A stretch of 64,000 nucleotides of DNA. Source: Pandoraea pneumonica. Its GTDB lineage: Bacteria; Pseudomonadota; Gammaproteobacteria; Burkholderiales; Burkholderiaceae. The position numbers and the translations under genes are program-made. Location: positions 310,001 through 374,000 of the forward strand of contig NZ_CABPSK010000002.1 of assembly GCF_902459645.1 (NCBI RefSeq), written 5' to 3'. The notes beneath the pieces are model-generated. The model saw only the letters and a list, made by a program, of their open reading frames with translations. It searched no databases and was not told where the DNA came from. How positions within the stretch are numbered: position 1 is the first letter of the stretch; each line of letters starts with the position of its first letter. Below, in pieces: positions 38,335 to 48,124 of the stretch.

Positions 38335-38817
38335 TTATTTGTGCTGGCCGCTGTCGCGATCTTTACGCGCTTTGCCTGCGGCGGTGTCCTCACCTTCGTC
38401 GTCGCCGACGAGTGGCGAGCCGGTGTCGACGTTACCTTCGCGCAGGGCTTGGCGTGCGGCCTCGGCGAGCGCTTCGTAGCGGTTACGAAAGCGGATCAAT
38501 TCCTTCTCGTCGAGTTCTTCCAGATCGAGCAGCGCGTTGTGCGCACCGTCCATCGCGCGGATCAGTTCGTCGAGCTTGATCTGCATCGCGGCGGTGTCGC
38601 GGTTTTGCGTGTTCTGAATGAGGAACACCATCAGAAACGTGACAATCGTGGTCGAGGTGTTGATCACGAGTTGCCACGTATCGCTGTAATGGAAGAGCGG
38701 GCCGGTGACGGCCCATGCGATGACGAGTCCAACCGCCAGCACGAATGAAACCGGTCGGCCGGTCACCGAGGAAAGGTAGCTCGAAAAGTTCGAAAACCAC
38801 TTGTCACCCATGACCAT
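38335..38817 (-). CDS. Low-affinity iron permease family protein
   Basis: A 160-residue protein matching the Fet4-like small membrane family by DKWFSNFSSYLSSVTGRPVS, two membrane segments (FVLAVGLVIAWAVTGPLF and a second in NTSTTIVTFLMVFLIQN) and the cytosolic QNRDTAAMQIKLDELIRAM helix. The C-terminal 45 residues are acidic and disordered. The family name comes from the yeast transporter, but transport by bacterial members is little tested. It stands as a single gene on the minus strand between the MFS pump and the ABC ATPase. Confidence 0.85.
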   Translation of the reverse strand: MVMGDKWFSNFSSYLSSVTGRPVSFVLAVGLVIAWAVTGPLFHYSDTWQLVINTSTTIVTFLMVFLIQNTQNRDTAAMQIKLDELIRAMDGAHNALLDLEELDEKELIRFRNRYEALAEAARQALREGNVDTGSPLVGDDEGEDTAAGKARKDRDSGQHK

Positions 38818-38889
38818 CTCCCGTGAACGGATCGATGGCCCGATGATGGCACAGGCACATGTCGCCCGGGCGCGACTTCGTCGGCAGGT

Positions 38890-39528
38890 TTAGGCCGTTT
38901 TGGCTGTGTCAGACGCGCAGAAGTCAGCGAAACCGACCGTTCTCGCGCCACAGGCTTCAGTGAGTTCCGGGTCGTGGCTGGAGAAGAACACGCAGCGATC
39001 TTTGCCCAGCGTCGTGAACAGGTCGACGAGCACGGCGCGCGCGGCGGCATCGAGACCATTGCCCGGCTCATCCGCGACGATGACGCGCGGTGCGCCGAGA
39101 AGCGTTGCGCTCAGAAAGAATTTCCGGCGCGTGCCGAGCGACATCTGCTCGAAGCGCTTCTCCATATGCGGTGCAAGTCCGAAGCGATGTGCGAGATTCA
39201 GCACGCTGTCATCGACCACCGTTTTCTTGGCAGAGGCGACCATGTCGAGGAATTCGCGACCGGTTTGAAACGGATAGGCCAGGCAGTCGTCGGGGACGAA
39301 GGCGAGCGCGCCTTTCGCCGCGAGCGGCGCGGCGCGCAGCGAATGGCCGTCGAGCCAGACTTCGCCCGCATCGGCGTCGATGGCGCCCGCGAGAATGCCG
39401 AGCAAGGTCGATTTGCCGCTGCCGTTCTCGTCGCTCAGGGCTACGCACCCGGCGTCAGCGTGGAAATGCAGATTGTCGAAGAGCGTGCGGCTGCCGAAGC
39501 GTTTGGTGAGATGTTCGAAACGAAGCAT
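38890..39528 (-). CDS. ABC transporter ATP-binding protein with atypical Walker A
   Basis: A 212-residue ATPase starting MLRFEHLTKRFGSRTLFDNL. Walker A reads SDENGSGKSTLLGILAG, so the normally invariant first Gly is Asp. The signature is the degenerate MSLGTRRKFF. Walker B (RVIVADEPGNGLD) and the switch His (FFSSHDPELTE) are present. Its companion is the integral membrane protein encoded just upstream on the same strand, with a 19-nt gap. The pair looks like a small ABC-2-type exporter or immunity system. Whether it hydrolyses ATP normally is uncertain because of the P-loop change. Confidence 0.88.
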   Translation of the reverse strand: MLRFEHLTKRFGSRTLFDNLHFHADAGCVALSDENGSGKSTLLGILAGAIDADAGEVWLDGHSLRAAPLAAKGALAFVPDDCLAYPFQTGREFLDMVASAKKTVVDDSVLNLAHRFGLAPHMEKRFEQMSLGTRRKFFLSATLLGAPRVIVADEPGNGLDAAARAVLVDLFTTLGKDRCVFFSSHDPELTEACGARTVGFADFCASDTAKTA

Positions 39529-39547
39529 GGAGAAGTGGGTTAGCAAA

Positions 39548-40741
39548 TCAAGGAACAAGGCAAAGCCACGCGGCGGTGACCCAGAGCGCCGCGAGCGTCG
39601 CACCGATCAACACCGATTGCTTCGGGACGTAGCGTTGCGGCAATCGCAAAAGGGCAACGAGCGGCAGGCCGAAGATCAGCACTATCAATGCGCTTGCGAC
39701 CGAAATCGTACCGTTTAGCGCGAGATACACCGGGCCGACGGCGACGAACGGCAGTGCAAGCGCTGCGACGGTGGCAACATCCGCGAACGTTTGCACGAAC
39801 GGGCGGCGTGGCAAAGAACGCGTGAAATGCGCTGCGCGCTGATGGGCAGCACTCAACTCGCGATAGTGCATGGCCGCCACCAACACGATGGCCGCTTGTG
39901 AGATCAGCACCAGCGGCAACGTGCGCCCATCGAATTCCCATAGGCGGATGAGATAGACGGTGACGCCTGCGATCGCCGTCATCATCAGACACCGCCCCAG
40001 CAAGGCGCTCGAATGGCGGCGAAGGATGCCAGCTTGCAGTCGCACGACAGGCGGAAAACGACGCGGTTCGCTGGCGGCGAGTGTATTGAACGGCACGGCG
40101 GACGGTTTGCGCAGCGAGACTTGTGCGACCGACGAGCGCGTGAGCGACCAAAGCGCGATCAGCAGCGCACCGATGAGCAGCGCATAGCCGGAGGTGCCTG
40201 CGATCTGCAACCCCGCCACAAGCAGGACGTTGGCCGCGACGAGGGGCCACAGGTGTTGCCGCTTGCGATGCAATACCGCCAACTGCGCTGCGAGTGTGAT
40301 GAGCGTCAGGTCGATCACATAAAGGTAATGGGCACCCGGATGGGTGGCGAGCGCGATCACCGCCGCGACGACGCTCAGCAGCAAGGGGGTGCTCGCGAGC
40401 ACCAGCACGGCGAGATCGACCGTGCGCCCGCGCCATTCAGGAATTGGCAGCGACCGGACGAAGGCGGCGAACGCACCGCCCGAAATCGCGCGGCGTTGCG
40501 CCAGCACCCAAAGCGCGCCGATGGCTTCGAGCGCATGCACCCAGAGGAATTGCCACTCGATGCCGCGCGCCGGTGCGAGCGTGGCCAGCACCGGTGCGCC
40601 GAGAATGCGGGCCTGCGCGAAAACGGGCATCGACGGCAGCACCAGCATGAGCGTGAGCACCAGCACCTGCCAGTGCCTGAGCAGCACGCGCGATGTCTCG
40701 TGGGCATACCAACGCAATCGAAGGGTCAGCATGTCGCGCAC
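39548..40741 (-). CDS. Integral membrane protein, probable permease partner of the ABC ATPase
   Basis: A 397-residue polytopic protein with roughly ten hydrophobic segments, starting MRDMLTLRLRWYAHETSRVL (or at the Met 9 bases later). No named family is recognised with confidence. Hydrophobic helices are grouped in two halves separated by a basic loop near RKPSAVPFNTLAASEPRRFP. It is co-directional with the ABC ATPase downstream and separated by only 19 nt, so it is most likely the membrane subunit of that transporter. It lies 20 nt after the rcnR stop, also on the minus strand, so it may be read through from rcnR. Confidence 0.8.
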   Translation of the reverse strand: MRDMLTLRLRWYAHETSRVLLRHWQVLVLTLMLVLPSMPVFAQARILGAPVLATLAPARGIEWQFLWVHALEAIGALWVLAQRRAISGGAFAAFVRSLPIPEWRGRTVDLAVLVLASTPLLLSVVAAVIALATHPGAHYLYVIDLTLITLAAQLAVLHRKRQHLWPLVAANVLLVAGLQIAGTSGYALLIGALLIALWSLTRSSVAQVSLRKPSAVPFNTLAASEPRRFPPVVRLQAGILRRHSSALLGRCLMMTAIAGVTVYLIRLWEFDGRTLPLVLISQAAIVLVAAMHYRELSAAHQRAAHFTRSLPRRPFVQTFADVATVAALALPFVAVGPVYLALNGTISVASALIVLIFGLPLVALLRLPQRYVPKQSVLIGATLAALWVTAAWLCLVP

Positions 40742-40761
40742 TCCGGTCCGCGAGAGAGGGA

Positions 40762-41031
40762 TTACTTCAGATAGGTTTTGATGACGTGCAGCATCGGGGC
40801 CATTTCGGTCTCCCGGTTCGCCTGATCGGGTTCGTTGACCAGATGATCGACGAGGTGGCCTTCGATGACCGCTGCCATCAGACCATTGACCGCACCGCGA
40901 ATCGCCGCGATCTGTTGCAGGATTTCGACGCAGTCGCCTTCCTGATCCAACTGGCGTTCCAGCGCCTGCGCTTGCCCCTGAATGCGGCGAACACGTGCCA
41001 ACAGCTTGTTCTTGTCTCGAATCGTATGCAC
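40762..41031 (-). CDS. rcnR: Ni/Co-responsive repressor RcnR
   Basis: An 89-residue CsoR/RcnR-family repressor starting at GTG: (M)HTIRDKNKLLARVRRIQGQA. The metal ligands of RcnR are all visible: the N-terminal His next to the start, Cys in QEGDCVEILQQ, and His pair in VIEGHLVDHLV; the IAAIRGAVNGLMAAVI helix is nearly identical to the E. coli protein. The retained N-terminal His separates it from copper-sensing CsoR and formaldehyde-sensing FrmR. It should bind the TACT-N7-AGTA site 60 bp upstream and release it on binding nickel or cobalt. It is divergent from rcnA. Confidence 0.93.
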   Translation of the reverse strand: MHTIRDKNKLLARVRRIQGQAQALERQLDQEGDCVEILQQIAAIRGAVNGLMAAVIEGHLVDHLVNEPDQANRETEMAPMLHVIKTYLK

Positions 41032-41090
41032 GTCTGACCGCGCTCCTGTAGATGCCGGGGGAAATCGTGAAAAAAATGCTAACACAAATA

Positions 41091-41105
41091 TACTGGTGGG
41101 GAGTA
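41091..41105. promoter_or_regulatory. rcnA: RcnR operator
   Basis: TACTGGTGGGGAGTA fits the RcnR site TACT-G6-N-AGTA with one change in the G-tract. It lies between the divergent rcnR and rcnA genes, 59 bp from the rcnR start and 72 bp before the rcnA start, so it can control both. Established for E. coli RcnR; assignment here is by sequence match. Confidence 0.85.
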
Positions 41106-41177
41106 TATTCGGGGCAGTTCCGTTTCGTCGAATGGCGACTGCCGTTCGATCATCTCCGACCGTTCGCGAGTTGTCCC

Positions 41178-42143
<966 letters not shown>

Positions 42144-42267
42144 TCGGCCAGATCCGGCGCGCATTCGTGCATCCGGCAAACAAATCCTGTGCGGCGGGAC
42201 GGCTGTTCGCTGCCCTGCCGCGTCCCTAGACTGGGTTCCCCGACTGTTCTTGATGAGGAACCCGCAC

Positions 42268-42981
42268 ATGACACATCTGCTGCTTCGCACGCTCAAACTC
42301 GCCGCATTCGGCCTTTCGATCGGCGCTGCCACGGCTGGCGTCGCGCACGCTTCGGAAAACCGCGATCCGGCCTCGCATCCGACGATCCGAGCGATGCTCG
42401 GTGCCAAGACCGTCGATCATCTCGACCCGAAGCGCACCGCGCTGATCGTGATCGACTTCCAGAACGAATATTTCACTGGCCGTATGCCGATCCCGGACGG
42501 CAAACGCGCCATGGAGCACGCGAAGCAACTCATCGCGTTTGCCGATGCGGCCAAGATTCCCGTCTACCAGATTCAGCACGTGGCACCCGCCGGGGCCGCC
42601 GTCTTTGCGAAGGACGGCACGAGCGTCGCGTTTGTCCCGGCGATGGCACCGCGCGCCCATGACACCGTTTTGCAGAAAACGTCCGTGAGCGTATTCGCGA
42701 GCACCGACCTCGACAAACAACTCAAGGCGCGTGGCATCGATACCCTCGTCATCGCGGGTCTGATGACGCATGCCTGCGTGGCCGGTGCGGCTCGGGATGC
42801 CGTGCCGTTGGGCTATACCGTCGTGGTAGCATCGGACGCCACGGCCACCCGCGACATTACGCGTATCGACGGCTCGCACGTATCGAGCGATGTGTTGCAC
42901 CGCGCTGCGCTGGCCGAGATCGAAGACACCTTCGGCGATGTGATGACCACGGACGCGATTCGCCGTCTGCCATTGCGTTAA
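42268..42981 (+). CDS. Exported isochorismatase-family cysteine hydrolase
   Basis: A 237-residue protein with a signal-like N-terminus (MTHLLLRTLKLAAFGLSIGA, cleavage near VAHASE). The catalytic triad of the family is visible: Asp in TALIVIDFQNEY, Lys in TVLQKTSVSVFAST, and Cys in GLMTHACVAGAARD. A GAGGAA element supports the ATG at 42268 over in-frame starts at 42250 and 42253. Members cleave C-N bonds in amides such as nicotinamide, biuret or N-carbamoyl compounds. A periplasmic location is unusual for this family. Substrate unknown. It may be regulated by the adjacent LysR gene. Confidence 0.87.
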   Translation: MTHLLLRTLKLAAFGLSIGAATAGVAHASENRDPASHPTIRAMLGAKTVDHLDPKRTALIVIDFQNEYFTGRMPIPDGKRAMEHAKQLIAFADAAKIPVYQIQHVAPAGAAVFAKDGTSVAFVPAMAPRAHDTVLQKTSVSVFASTDLDKQLKARGIDTLVIAGLMTHACVAGAARDAVPLGYTVVVASDATATRDITRIDGSHVSSDVLHRAALAEIEDTFGDVMTTDAIRRLPLR

Positions 42982-43041
42982 AGCCTGCCGGGCGAGGGTG
43001 TCTTCCGCCCTCCCCGTTCTCACTTGCCTCGACCGCTCGTC

Positions 43042-43938
43042 ATGGATCAATTGCTGGCAATGCGCATCTTCTGCGCCATCGTCGATGCCAAGAGCTTCAC
43101 GGCGGCCGCCGACGTGCTTGGCATGTCGCATTCGAGCGTGTCGCGCCAGTTGAAGCAAACCGAATCGGCGCTGTGTGTGCAGCTACTGAATCGCACAACC
43201 CGTCGATTCGCGCTCACGAGTGCTGGAGAGCGATACCACCGGCATTGTCTCGACATCCTCTCGCGTGTCGATGCCATGACAAATGCGATGTCGGGCGAGC
43301 GAGAGCATTTGCAAGGGGCGTTGCGCGTAAGCGTTCCGCTTGCCATCGGCACGTTGGAGTTGGCGGACTGGTTACCGGCATTTCAGTCGCAGTACCCCGA
43401 CGTCTCGCTCACACTCTCGTGCAGCGATCAGTTCGTCGATCTCGTCGCCGAGCGCTTCGACGTGGCGTTGCGCATCAGCAGTGCGCCGCTCGCCGATAGC
43501 AGCCTGATGGCGAAGTTGCTGACCTCGTCAGACACCGTCCTTGTCGCATCTCCCGGCTATCTCGCGCAACGGGGACTGCCGTCCGCCCCCGCCGATCTCG
43601 CGAATCATCGGCTGCTCGCGCCGCTGCGCGCCGGTCAGCCTAACGAATGGACGCTAACCGACGTGGCTGACGCGACACAGCGCGTTACCCTCACCGGCAC
43701 GTTCACCAGCGACGCGATCCCTGCGCTTTTCTCCGCAACGCTTGCCGGTTTGGGCATCGCGGCGTTCACCGAGCGCACTGTACGCACGGAACTTGCTCGC
43801 GGTACGCTTGTGCGTGTGTTGCCGCAGTATCGCGCGGGCACCCATCACTACTACGCGCTGTATCCCCGCACGCGCCACGTCAATCCGAGGGCACGCGCGT
43901 TCATCGACTTTATGGCGACGCATTACCGTCAGCGATAA
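43042..43938 (+). CDS. LysR-family transcriptional regulator
   Basis: A 298-residue regulator starting MDQLLAMRIFCAIVDAKSFT. The winged helix-turn-helix is AAADVLGMSHSSVSRQLKQTE, followed by a linker helix and a type 2 periplasmic-binding effector domain (ADWLPAFQSQYPDVSLTLSC, GRPNEWTLT-like). It belongs to the large group (DNA contact ending in LLNRTTRRFALTSAGERYH) that usually acts on neighbouring divergent genes, but here it lies 60 bp downstream of the isochorismatase-like gene on the same strand. No target is obvious. Confidence 0.92.
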   Translation: MDQLLAMRIFCAIVDAKSFTAAADVLGMSHSSVSRQLKQTESALCVQLLNRTTRRFALTSAGERYHRHCLDILSRVDAMTNAMSGEREHLQGALRVSVPLAIGTLELADWLPAFQSQYPDVSLTLSCSDQFVDLVAERFDVALRISSAPLADSSLMAKLLTSSDTVLVASPGYLAQRGLPSAPADLANHRLLAPLRAGQPNEWTLTDVADATQRVTLTGTFTSDAIPALFSATLAGLGIAAFTERTVRTELARGTLVRVLPQYRAGTHHYYALYPRTRHVNPRARAFIDFMATHYRQR

Positions 43939-43963
43939 ATCGACTTTAGCGAGGCACGTTGCC

Positions 43964-44824
43964 ATGACGAGTTCGCACGACATTGCCCCGGAGAGTTCGG
44001 CCGCGCGCGTTGCGCTGTGGCGGGCGCTCCATCGGGAAATCGACGTCGCCCCGGCGGTGCTCGATGACGACATCGGCCTGAAATTGCTAGACCCGCCCGA
44101 TGATTGGCGCGAGCGCGGCGATATGAACCCAGCGTTCACCCGCCCGTTTCGCGCCTCGATCGTGGCGCGCGCGAGGTTCATCGAAGACCTGGTCGTGAGC
44201 GAGGCGCAACGCGGCGTGGATCAGTACGTGATTCTCGGCGCGGGGCTCGATAGCTTCGCGCAGCGGCGCACCGAAGCCGCGCAGCACGTGAAGATCTTCG
44301 AAGTCGATAAGCCGGGGCCGCAACAATGGAAGCGCAACCGGTTGATCGCATTGGGTTACGGCGTGCCCGACACGCTTCGCTTTGTCGCCGTGGATTTCGA
44401 AGCGGGCCAATCGTGGCGCGAAGCGCTGCTGCGTGAGGGCTTCGACGCCAATAGACCCGCCGTCGTGGTGTCGACCGGCGTGAGCATGTATCTCTCGCGC
44501 GAGGCGAACGCCGCGACGTTGCGCGAGGTGGCGGCATTCGCGCCCGGCTCGACGTTTGCGATGACGTTCCTGCTGCCGCTGGAGATGGCCGATCCCGACG
44601 TGCGTCCCGGGCTGGAAATGGCAGAGAAAGGTGCACGCGCCAGCGGCACGCCGTTTATCAGCTTCTTCCGGCCCGACGAGATGATGGCGTTCGCGATGGA
44701 GAACGGCTTCCAGTCGGCGCAGCATGTCAGCGCCGAAGCGCTCACGCAACGCTACTTCACCCATCGCAGCGACGGTTTGCGCCCACCTGCGAACGCGGAA
44801 GAACTGCTGATCGCGACGACCTGA
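43964..44824 (+). CDS. Class I SAM methyltransferase, LCM/TIGR00027-type
   Basis: A 286-residue protein starting MTSSHDIAPESSAARVALWR. Family motifs are FRASIVARARFIEDLVVSEA, QYVILGAGLDSFAQRRTEA, FEVDKPGPQQWKRNRLIALG and VVVSTGVSMYLSREAN. This is the leucine carboxyl methyltransferase-like group, which includes polyketide O-methyltransferases; its protein or small-molecule target here is unknown. The start at 43964 follows GCGAGGC 10 nt upstream. It begins 25 nt after the LysR stop and is probably co-transcribed with it. Confidence 0.88.
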   Translation: MTSSHDIAPESSAARVALWRALHREIDVAPAVLDDDIGLKLLDPPDDWRERGDMNPAFTRPFRASIVARARFIEDLVVSEAQRGVDQYVILGAGLDSFAQRRTEAAQHVKIFEVDKPGPQQWKRNRLIALGYGVPDTLRFVAVDFEAGQSWREALLREGFDANRPAVVVSTGVSMYLSREANAATLREVAAFAPGSTFAMTFLLPLEMADPDVRPGLEMAEKGARASGTPFISFFRPDEMMAFAMENGFQSAQHVSAEALTQRYFTHRSDGLRPPANAEELLIATT

Positions 44825-44910
44825 GCGGCGAAAACCACGCTATCGCGCTATGCTTCGCGCGATGGCAATGGGTGCCGTCTCGGCCCTGAGCCGACTACTG
44901 GAGTTGTGGC

Positions 44911-45483
44911 ATGACGTTAACTGAGCTTCTGGTCCCCACGCTGTCGCAGATGCTGCGCGCCTTGTCTGCGTGGCTCGACAAAGCGGCAGACTTCGAGCGT
45001 TCCGCAGGCAAACATCCCGACGCATTGATGACATTGCGACTCGCGCCGGACATGTATCCGCTCGCCGCGCAAGTGCGTTTTGTCAGCTATCAGGCGATGG
45101 AACCTGCCTACCGCCTGCGCGGGGAACCGATTCCCGAGGCGGCGCTCGCTGTGCAACGCGAAGGCTGGAACGCCAATCAGAAGCCGGGCACGTTCGAAGA
45201 GGCGAAGGCTTGTCTCGCCAATGCCCTCGCGTTTCTCGCTGCCCTGCCGCCGAATGCACTAGATGCAGGCGCGAATGTGCCCGTGTCGCTCGCACTGCCC
45301 AACGGTGTGGTCTTCGACATGACCGGCGATCAATACGCGCGTGACTGGTTGCTCGCGCAGTTCTATTTCCACACCAACACCGCCTACGGCATCCTGCGTC
45401 ATCACGGCGTGGAACTCGGCAAAGCCGACTACGTGCCGCACGTGCTCGCGTACCTGCGCCCGGGCACGCCGCCGCAGGCATAA
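44911..45483 (+). CDS. DUF1993 family protein
   Basis: A 190-residue protein starting MTLTELLVPTLSQMLRALSA. The DinB-like four-helix DUF1993 pattern is visible: LDKAADFERSAGKHPDALM, LRLAPDMYPLAAQVRFVSYQ and the C-terminal DWLLAQFYFHTNTAYGILRH with conserved His residues. The fold usually binds a metal, but no activity is known for this family. GGAGTTGTGGC precedes the start. It ends 43 bp from a convergent LysR gene. Confidence 0.85.
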   Translation: MTLTELLVPTLSQMLRALSAWLDKAADFERSAGKHPDALMTLRLAPDMYPLAAQVRFVSYQAMEPAYRLRGEPIPEAALAVQREGWNANQKPGTFEEAKACLANALAFLAALPPNALDAGANVPVSLALPNGVVFDMTGDQYARDWLLAQFYFHTNTAYGILRHHGVELGKADYVPHVLAYLRPGTPPQA

Positions 45484-45526
45484 CCTCCCCGCTTCACCAC
45501 GCTCGCGTCACGTTCGGCCCGCCGCC

Positions 45527-46405
45527 CTATTCCCCAATCAGAAACGGCGGCCCGAAGCGCGACGCGATGTGTTCGGTCGACTCGAATAACTCACGCAGCA
45601 CCTGACTCGTGCACGTGGGCTGCACATACAGATAGAACGCCACGTCGGGCAAACGGGGCAGACCGTCGGCCTCGGAGAGCACGCGCATATTGGCGTCGAG
45701 CAACTCGGTGGTGCGCGCGGTAATACCCAGCCCGGCGCTGATCGCAGCTTTGATGCCGGTGAGCGTCGGCGAATGGAAGCTGGTTCGCCACGCAATACCG
45801 GCAGCGTTCAGCCGCTCGATCGACAACCGCCGGAACAGGCTCAACTCGTCGGCCATCACGAGCGGCACCGGCTCGGCCGGATTGAAGATGAAATCGTCCG
45901 CGCAAATCCACACCATCGGCGACGTGCGCAACTTGATGCCCGGAAACCCTTCGTCGTAGCGCGTCGAAATGGCCAGATCCAGTTCCTTGTCGCGCAAGGC
46001 GTCCATCAGGTGCGGGCTGCGCCCAACGATGATCTCCAACTGCAACTCGGCAGAAAGTTTCGACAAGCGGCGCAACATGCTCGGCAGAATCGAATCGGCC
46101 ACGTCGTGTGGCGAGCCGATGCGCAGCTTCTCCGCCGGACCGCGCGTGTGCATCACCTGCACGGCCTGATCGTTGAGCGCGAGAATTTTGTTCGCGTATG
46201 CCACCAGGCGGACACCGTCCGCCGTCATCGTCTTCTGGCGACCCTGTTTCTCGAACAGCGGGCAGCCCATTTCCTGCTCCAGCCGCTGCATCTGCTGCGT
46301 GATCGCCGACTGCGTGCGGCCGACGCGCGTCGCCGCCGCGGCAAAGGTCTCGTGCTGGGCAATGGCCACGAAGGTGCGCAGCAGATCGATGTCCAGATTT
46401 CGCAT
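45527..46405 (-). CDS. LysR-family regulator of the sulfur amino-acid operon (inferred)
   Basis: A 292-residue regulator beginning MRNLDIDLLRTFVAIAQHET. The helix-turn-helix reads FAAAATRVGRTQSAITQQMQ, and the effector domain includes ISAGLGITARTTELLD. It is divergent from a complete ABC importer and its downstream enzymes, with a 179-bp intergenic region holding an inverted repeat, so it is the most likely regulator of that operon. The start at 46405 is the usual family position; an earlier in-frame start at 46498 would extend into the promoter region. Confidence 0.92.
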   Translation of the reverse strand: MRNLDIDLLRTFVAIAQHETFAAAATRVGRTQSAITQQMQRLEQEMGCPLFEKQGRQKTMTADGVRLVAYANKILALNDQAVQVMHTRGPAEKLRIGSPHDVADSILPSMLRRLSKLSAELQLEIIVGRSPHLMDALRDKELDLAISTRYDEGFPGIKLRTSPMVWICADDFIFNPAEPVPLVMADELSLFRRLSIERLNAAGIAWRTSFHSPTLTGIKAAISAGLGITARTTELLDANMRVLSEADGLPRLPDVAFYLYVQPTCTSQVLRELFESTEHIASRFGPPFLIGE

Positions 46406-46418
46406 AAATCTCCGAGCG

Positions 46419-46445
46419 GGATACTTCAGAGTTGCTAATGTATCC
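46419..46445. promoter_or_regulatory. Inverted repeat, candidate LysR operator
   Basis: GGATAC (46419-46424) and GTATCC (46440-46445) form an inverted repeat with a 15-nt spacer, 14 bp upstream of the divergent LysR start and 140 bp before the ABC operon. The arrangement is compatible with LysR-type recognition but the match is short. Confidence 0.45.
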
Positions 46446-46584
46446 GGGATAAAAATTAAATTGTTCTTGCAGATTTTGGTCGATAACCTGCTTAACACTC
46501 AAGCAATATTTATGTGACCGAGGGCAGATCACTCCCCCGCTAATGGATCCCCTCAATCGGTCCAACCCAAGGAGACTCAGGATC

Positions 46585-47412
46585 ATGTGGCAACGACACC
46601 TTGCAGCCGCGCTGTTCGCGACCCTCGCCATGACGGGCGTCGCACACGCTGACCAACTGGCGGATATCAAGGCGCGCGGCACGCTCGTTTGCGGTACGCA
46701 AAACGCCAGCGAGCCCTACGCGTTCCCCGATGCCGCCACGCGCAAGATCGTCGGCTTCGACGTCGACGTGTGCAGCGCGATTGCCAAGGGCCTCGGCGTG
46801 AAGCTCGAACATCGCGCCCTGTCGACCGATGCCCGTATTCCTGAACTCAAGACGCGCCGCGTCGACGTGCTGGCCGCTGCCGTGGCGTGGATGCCAGCTC
46901 GCGCCGCACAGGTCGATTTCAGCGACCAATACTTCGTTGCCCCGATTCGCGTGCTGGTGCGCGCCGATTCGCCGATTCAGACGCTCGACCAACTCGCTGG
47001 CAAGAAGATCGCCGCGTCCGAAGGCTCCAGTTCGGCGGCTGTGTCGGTCACCCGTTTGCCCGACTCGAACCTGCTCACGTTCCACGACATCTCGTCGGCG
47101 TTCCTCGCGCTGCAACAGGGCAAGGTGGAAGGTCTCGTCGCCGGTCAGTTGATTCTGGCGCGCTTTGCCAACGAAGCAGCGGCCAAAGGCGGTCCGCAGC
47201 AGTTTCGCTTGCTGACCAAGCCGGTGTTCGAAGAGCGCTGGGGCGTGGTGATGAACAAGGGTGAGCCGGCGCTGATGGCAGCGGTGAACAAGATTCTGCA
47301 AGACTACGAGAAGACCAACGGCCTGCAAGACAGCTTCGACAAGTGGCTCGGCACCAAGTCGGTCTACAAGTTCACGCGCGACTATAAGGTCGAGCCGATC
47401 AAAGTGCAGTAA
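46585..47412 (+). CDS. Polar amino-acid ABC transporter, substrate-binding protein
   Basis: A 275-residue periplasmic protein with a signal peptide (MWQRHLAAALFATLAMTGVA, cleavage after VAHA). The family 3 solute-binding fold shows DIKARGTLVCGTQNASEPYA, IVGFDVDVCSAIAKGLGVKL and RRVDVLAAAVAWMPARAAQV. AAGGAG lies 9 nt before the ATG at 46585; a start at 46543 lacks this. Clustering with a thiol dioxygenase, a rhodanese and a cystathionine lyase suggests cysteine, cystine or a related sulfur amino acid as substrate, but ligand residues cannot be judged by eye. Confidence 0.93.
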   Translation: MWQRHLAAALFATLAMTGVAHADQLADIKARGTLVCGTQNASEPYAFPDAATRKIVGFDVDVCSAIAKGLGVKLEHRALSTDARIPELKTRRVDVLAAAVAWMPARAAQVDFSDQYFVAPIRVLVRADSPIQTLDQLAGKKIAASEGSSSAAVSVTRLPDSNLLTFHDISSAFLALQQGKVEGLVAGQLILARFANEAAAKGGPQQFRLLTKPVFEERWGVVMNKGEPALMAAVNKILQDYEKTNGLQDSFDKWLGTKSVYKFTRDYKVEPIKVQ

Positions 47413-47427
47413 GCGAGACGCCCCGCG

Positions 47428-48120
47428 ATGTTCGATCTCTCGTTTTTGCTCGATGACGGCTACCTGAAGCTGTTTCGCGACGGGGTGCTCACCACACTGC
47501 GCCTGTTCGTGGTCTCGGGCTTGCTCGCGATCGTGGTGGGCGTGGTGCTCACCACGCTGCGCGCGATGCCGGTGAAACTGCTCAAGGGCTTTGTGATCGT
47601 GGTGGTGGAGTACCACCGCAATGTGCCGGTGCTGGTGCAGATTCTCGTGTGGTACTTCGGCGTGCCGCAACTGCTGCCCGACGGCGCACGCGACTGGATC
47701 AATGCCGGCAACACCGAGTTCTTCTTTGCCACGGTGGCACTTGCGCTCAACTCGGGCGCGTTCATCTCCGAAGACTTGCGCTCGGGGCTGCGCGCCATTC
47801 CGCATACGCAGCAGGAAGCCGCGTGGTCGATCGGTCTGTCGTATCTGCAATCGTTTCGCTACGTGATCCTGCCGCAAGGCATTCGCGTGGCGTTGCCCGC
47901 CCTGCTCAATCAGGCGCTGTTGCTCTTCAAGAACAGTTCGCTGGCGATGGCCATCGGCGTGCACGAGTTGCTGTATCGCACGCGTCAGATCGATAACCTG
48001 ACCTTCCGCACGTTCGACGTTTTTCTGGTGGCGACGATTTTGTACCTGATCGGCACGCTGGCCCTGATGGCGCTCTCCGAGCATTTCTCCAAGCGCCGCA
48101 CGGCGCCGTCGGGAGCCTAA
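47428..48120 (+). CDS. Amino-acid ABC transporter permease (HisM/GlnP type), first subunit
   Basis: A 230-residue inner-membrane permease with about five segments, starting MFDLSFLLDDGYLKLFRDGV. The HisMQ-family N-terminal region (GVLTTLRLFVVSGLLAIVVG) and the EAA loop EEAWSIGLSYLQSFRYVILP-like (here QEAAWSIGLSYLQSFRYVI) are clear, and the loop docks on the ATPase. It begins 15 nt after the binding protein and is 4 nt from the second permease, so the two form a heterodimer. Confidence 0.93.
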   Translation: MFDLSFLLDDGYLKLFRDGVLTTLRLFVVSGLLAIVVGVVLTTLRAMPVKLLKGFVIVVVEYHRNVPVLVQILVWYFGVPQLLPDGARDWINAGNTEFFFATVALALNSGAFISEDLRSGLRAIPHTQQEAAWSIGLSYLQSFRYVILPQGIRVALPALLNQALLLFKNSSLAMAIGVHELLYRTRQIDNLTFRTFDVFLVATILYLIGTLALMALSEHFSKRRTAPSGA

Positions 48121-48124
48121 AGCC

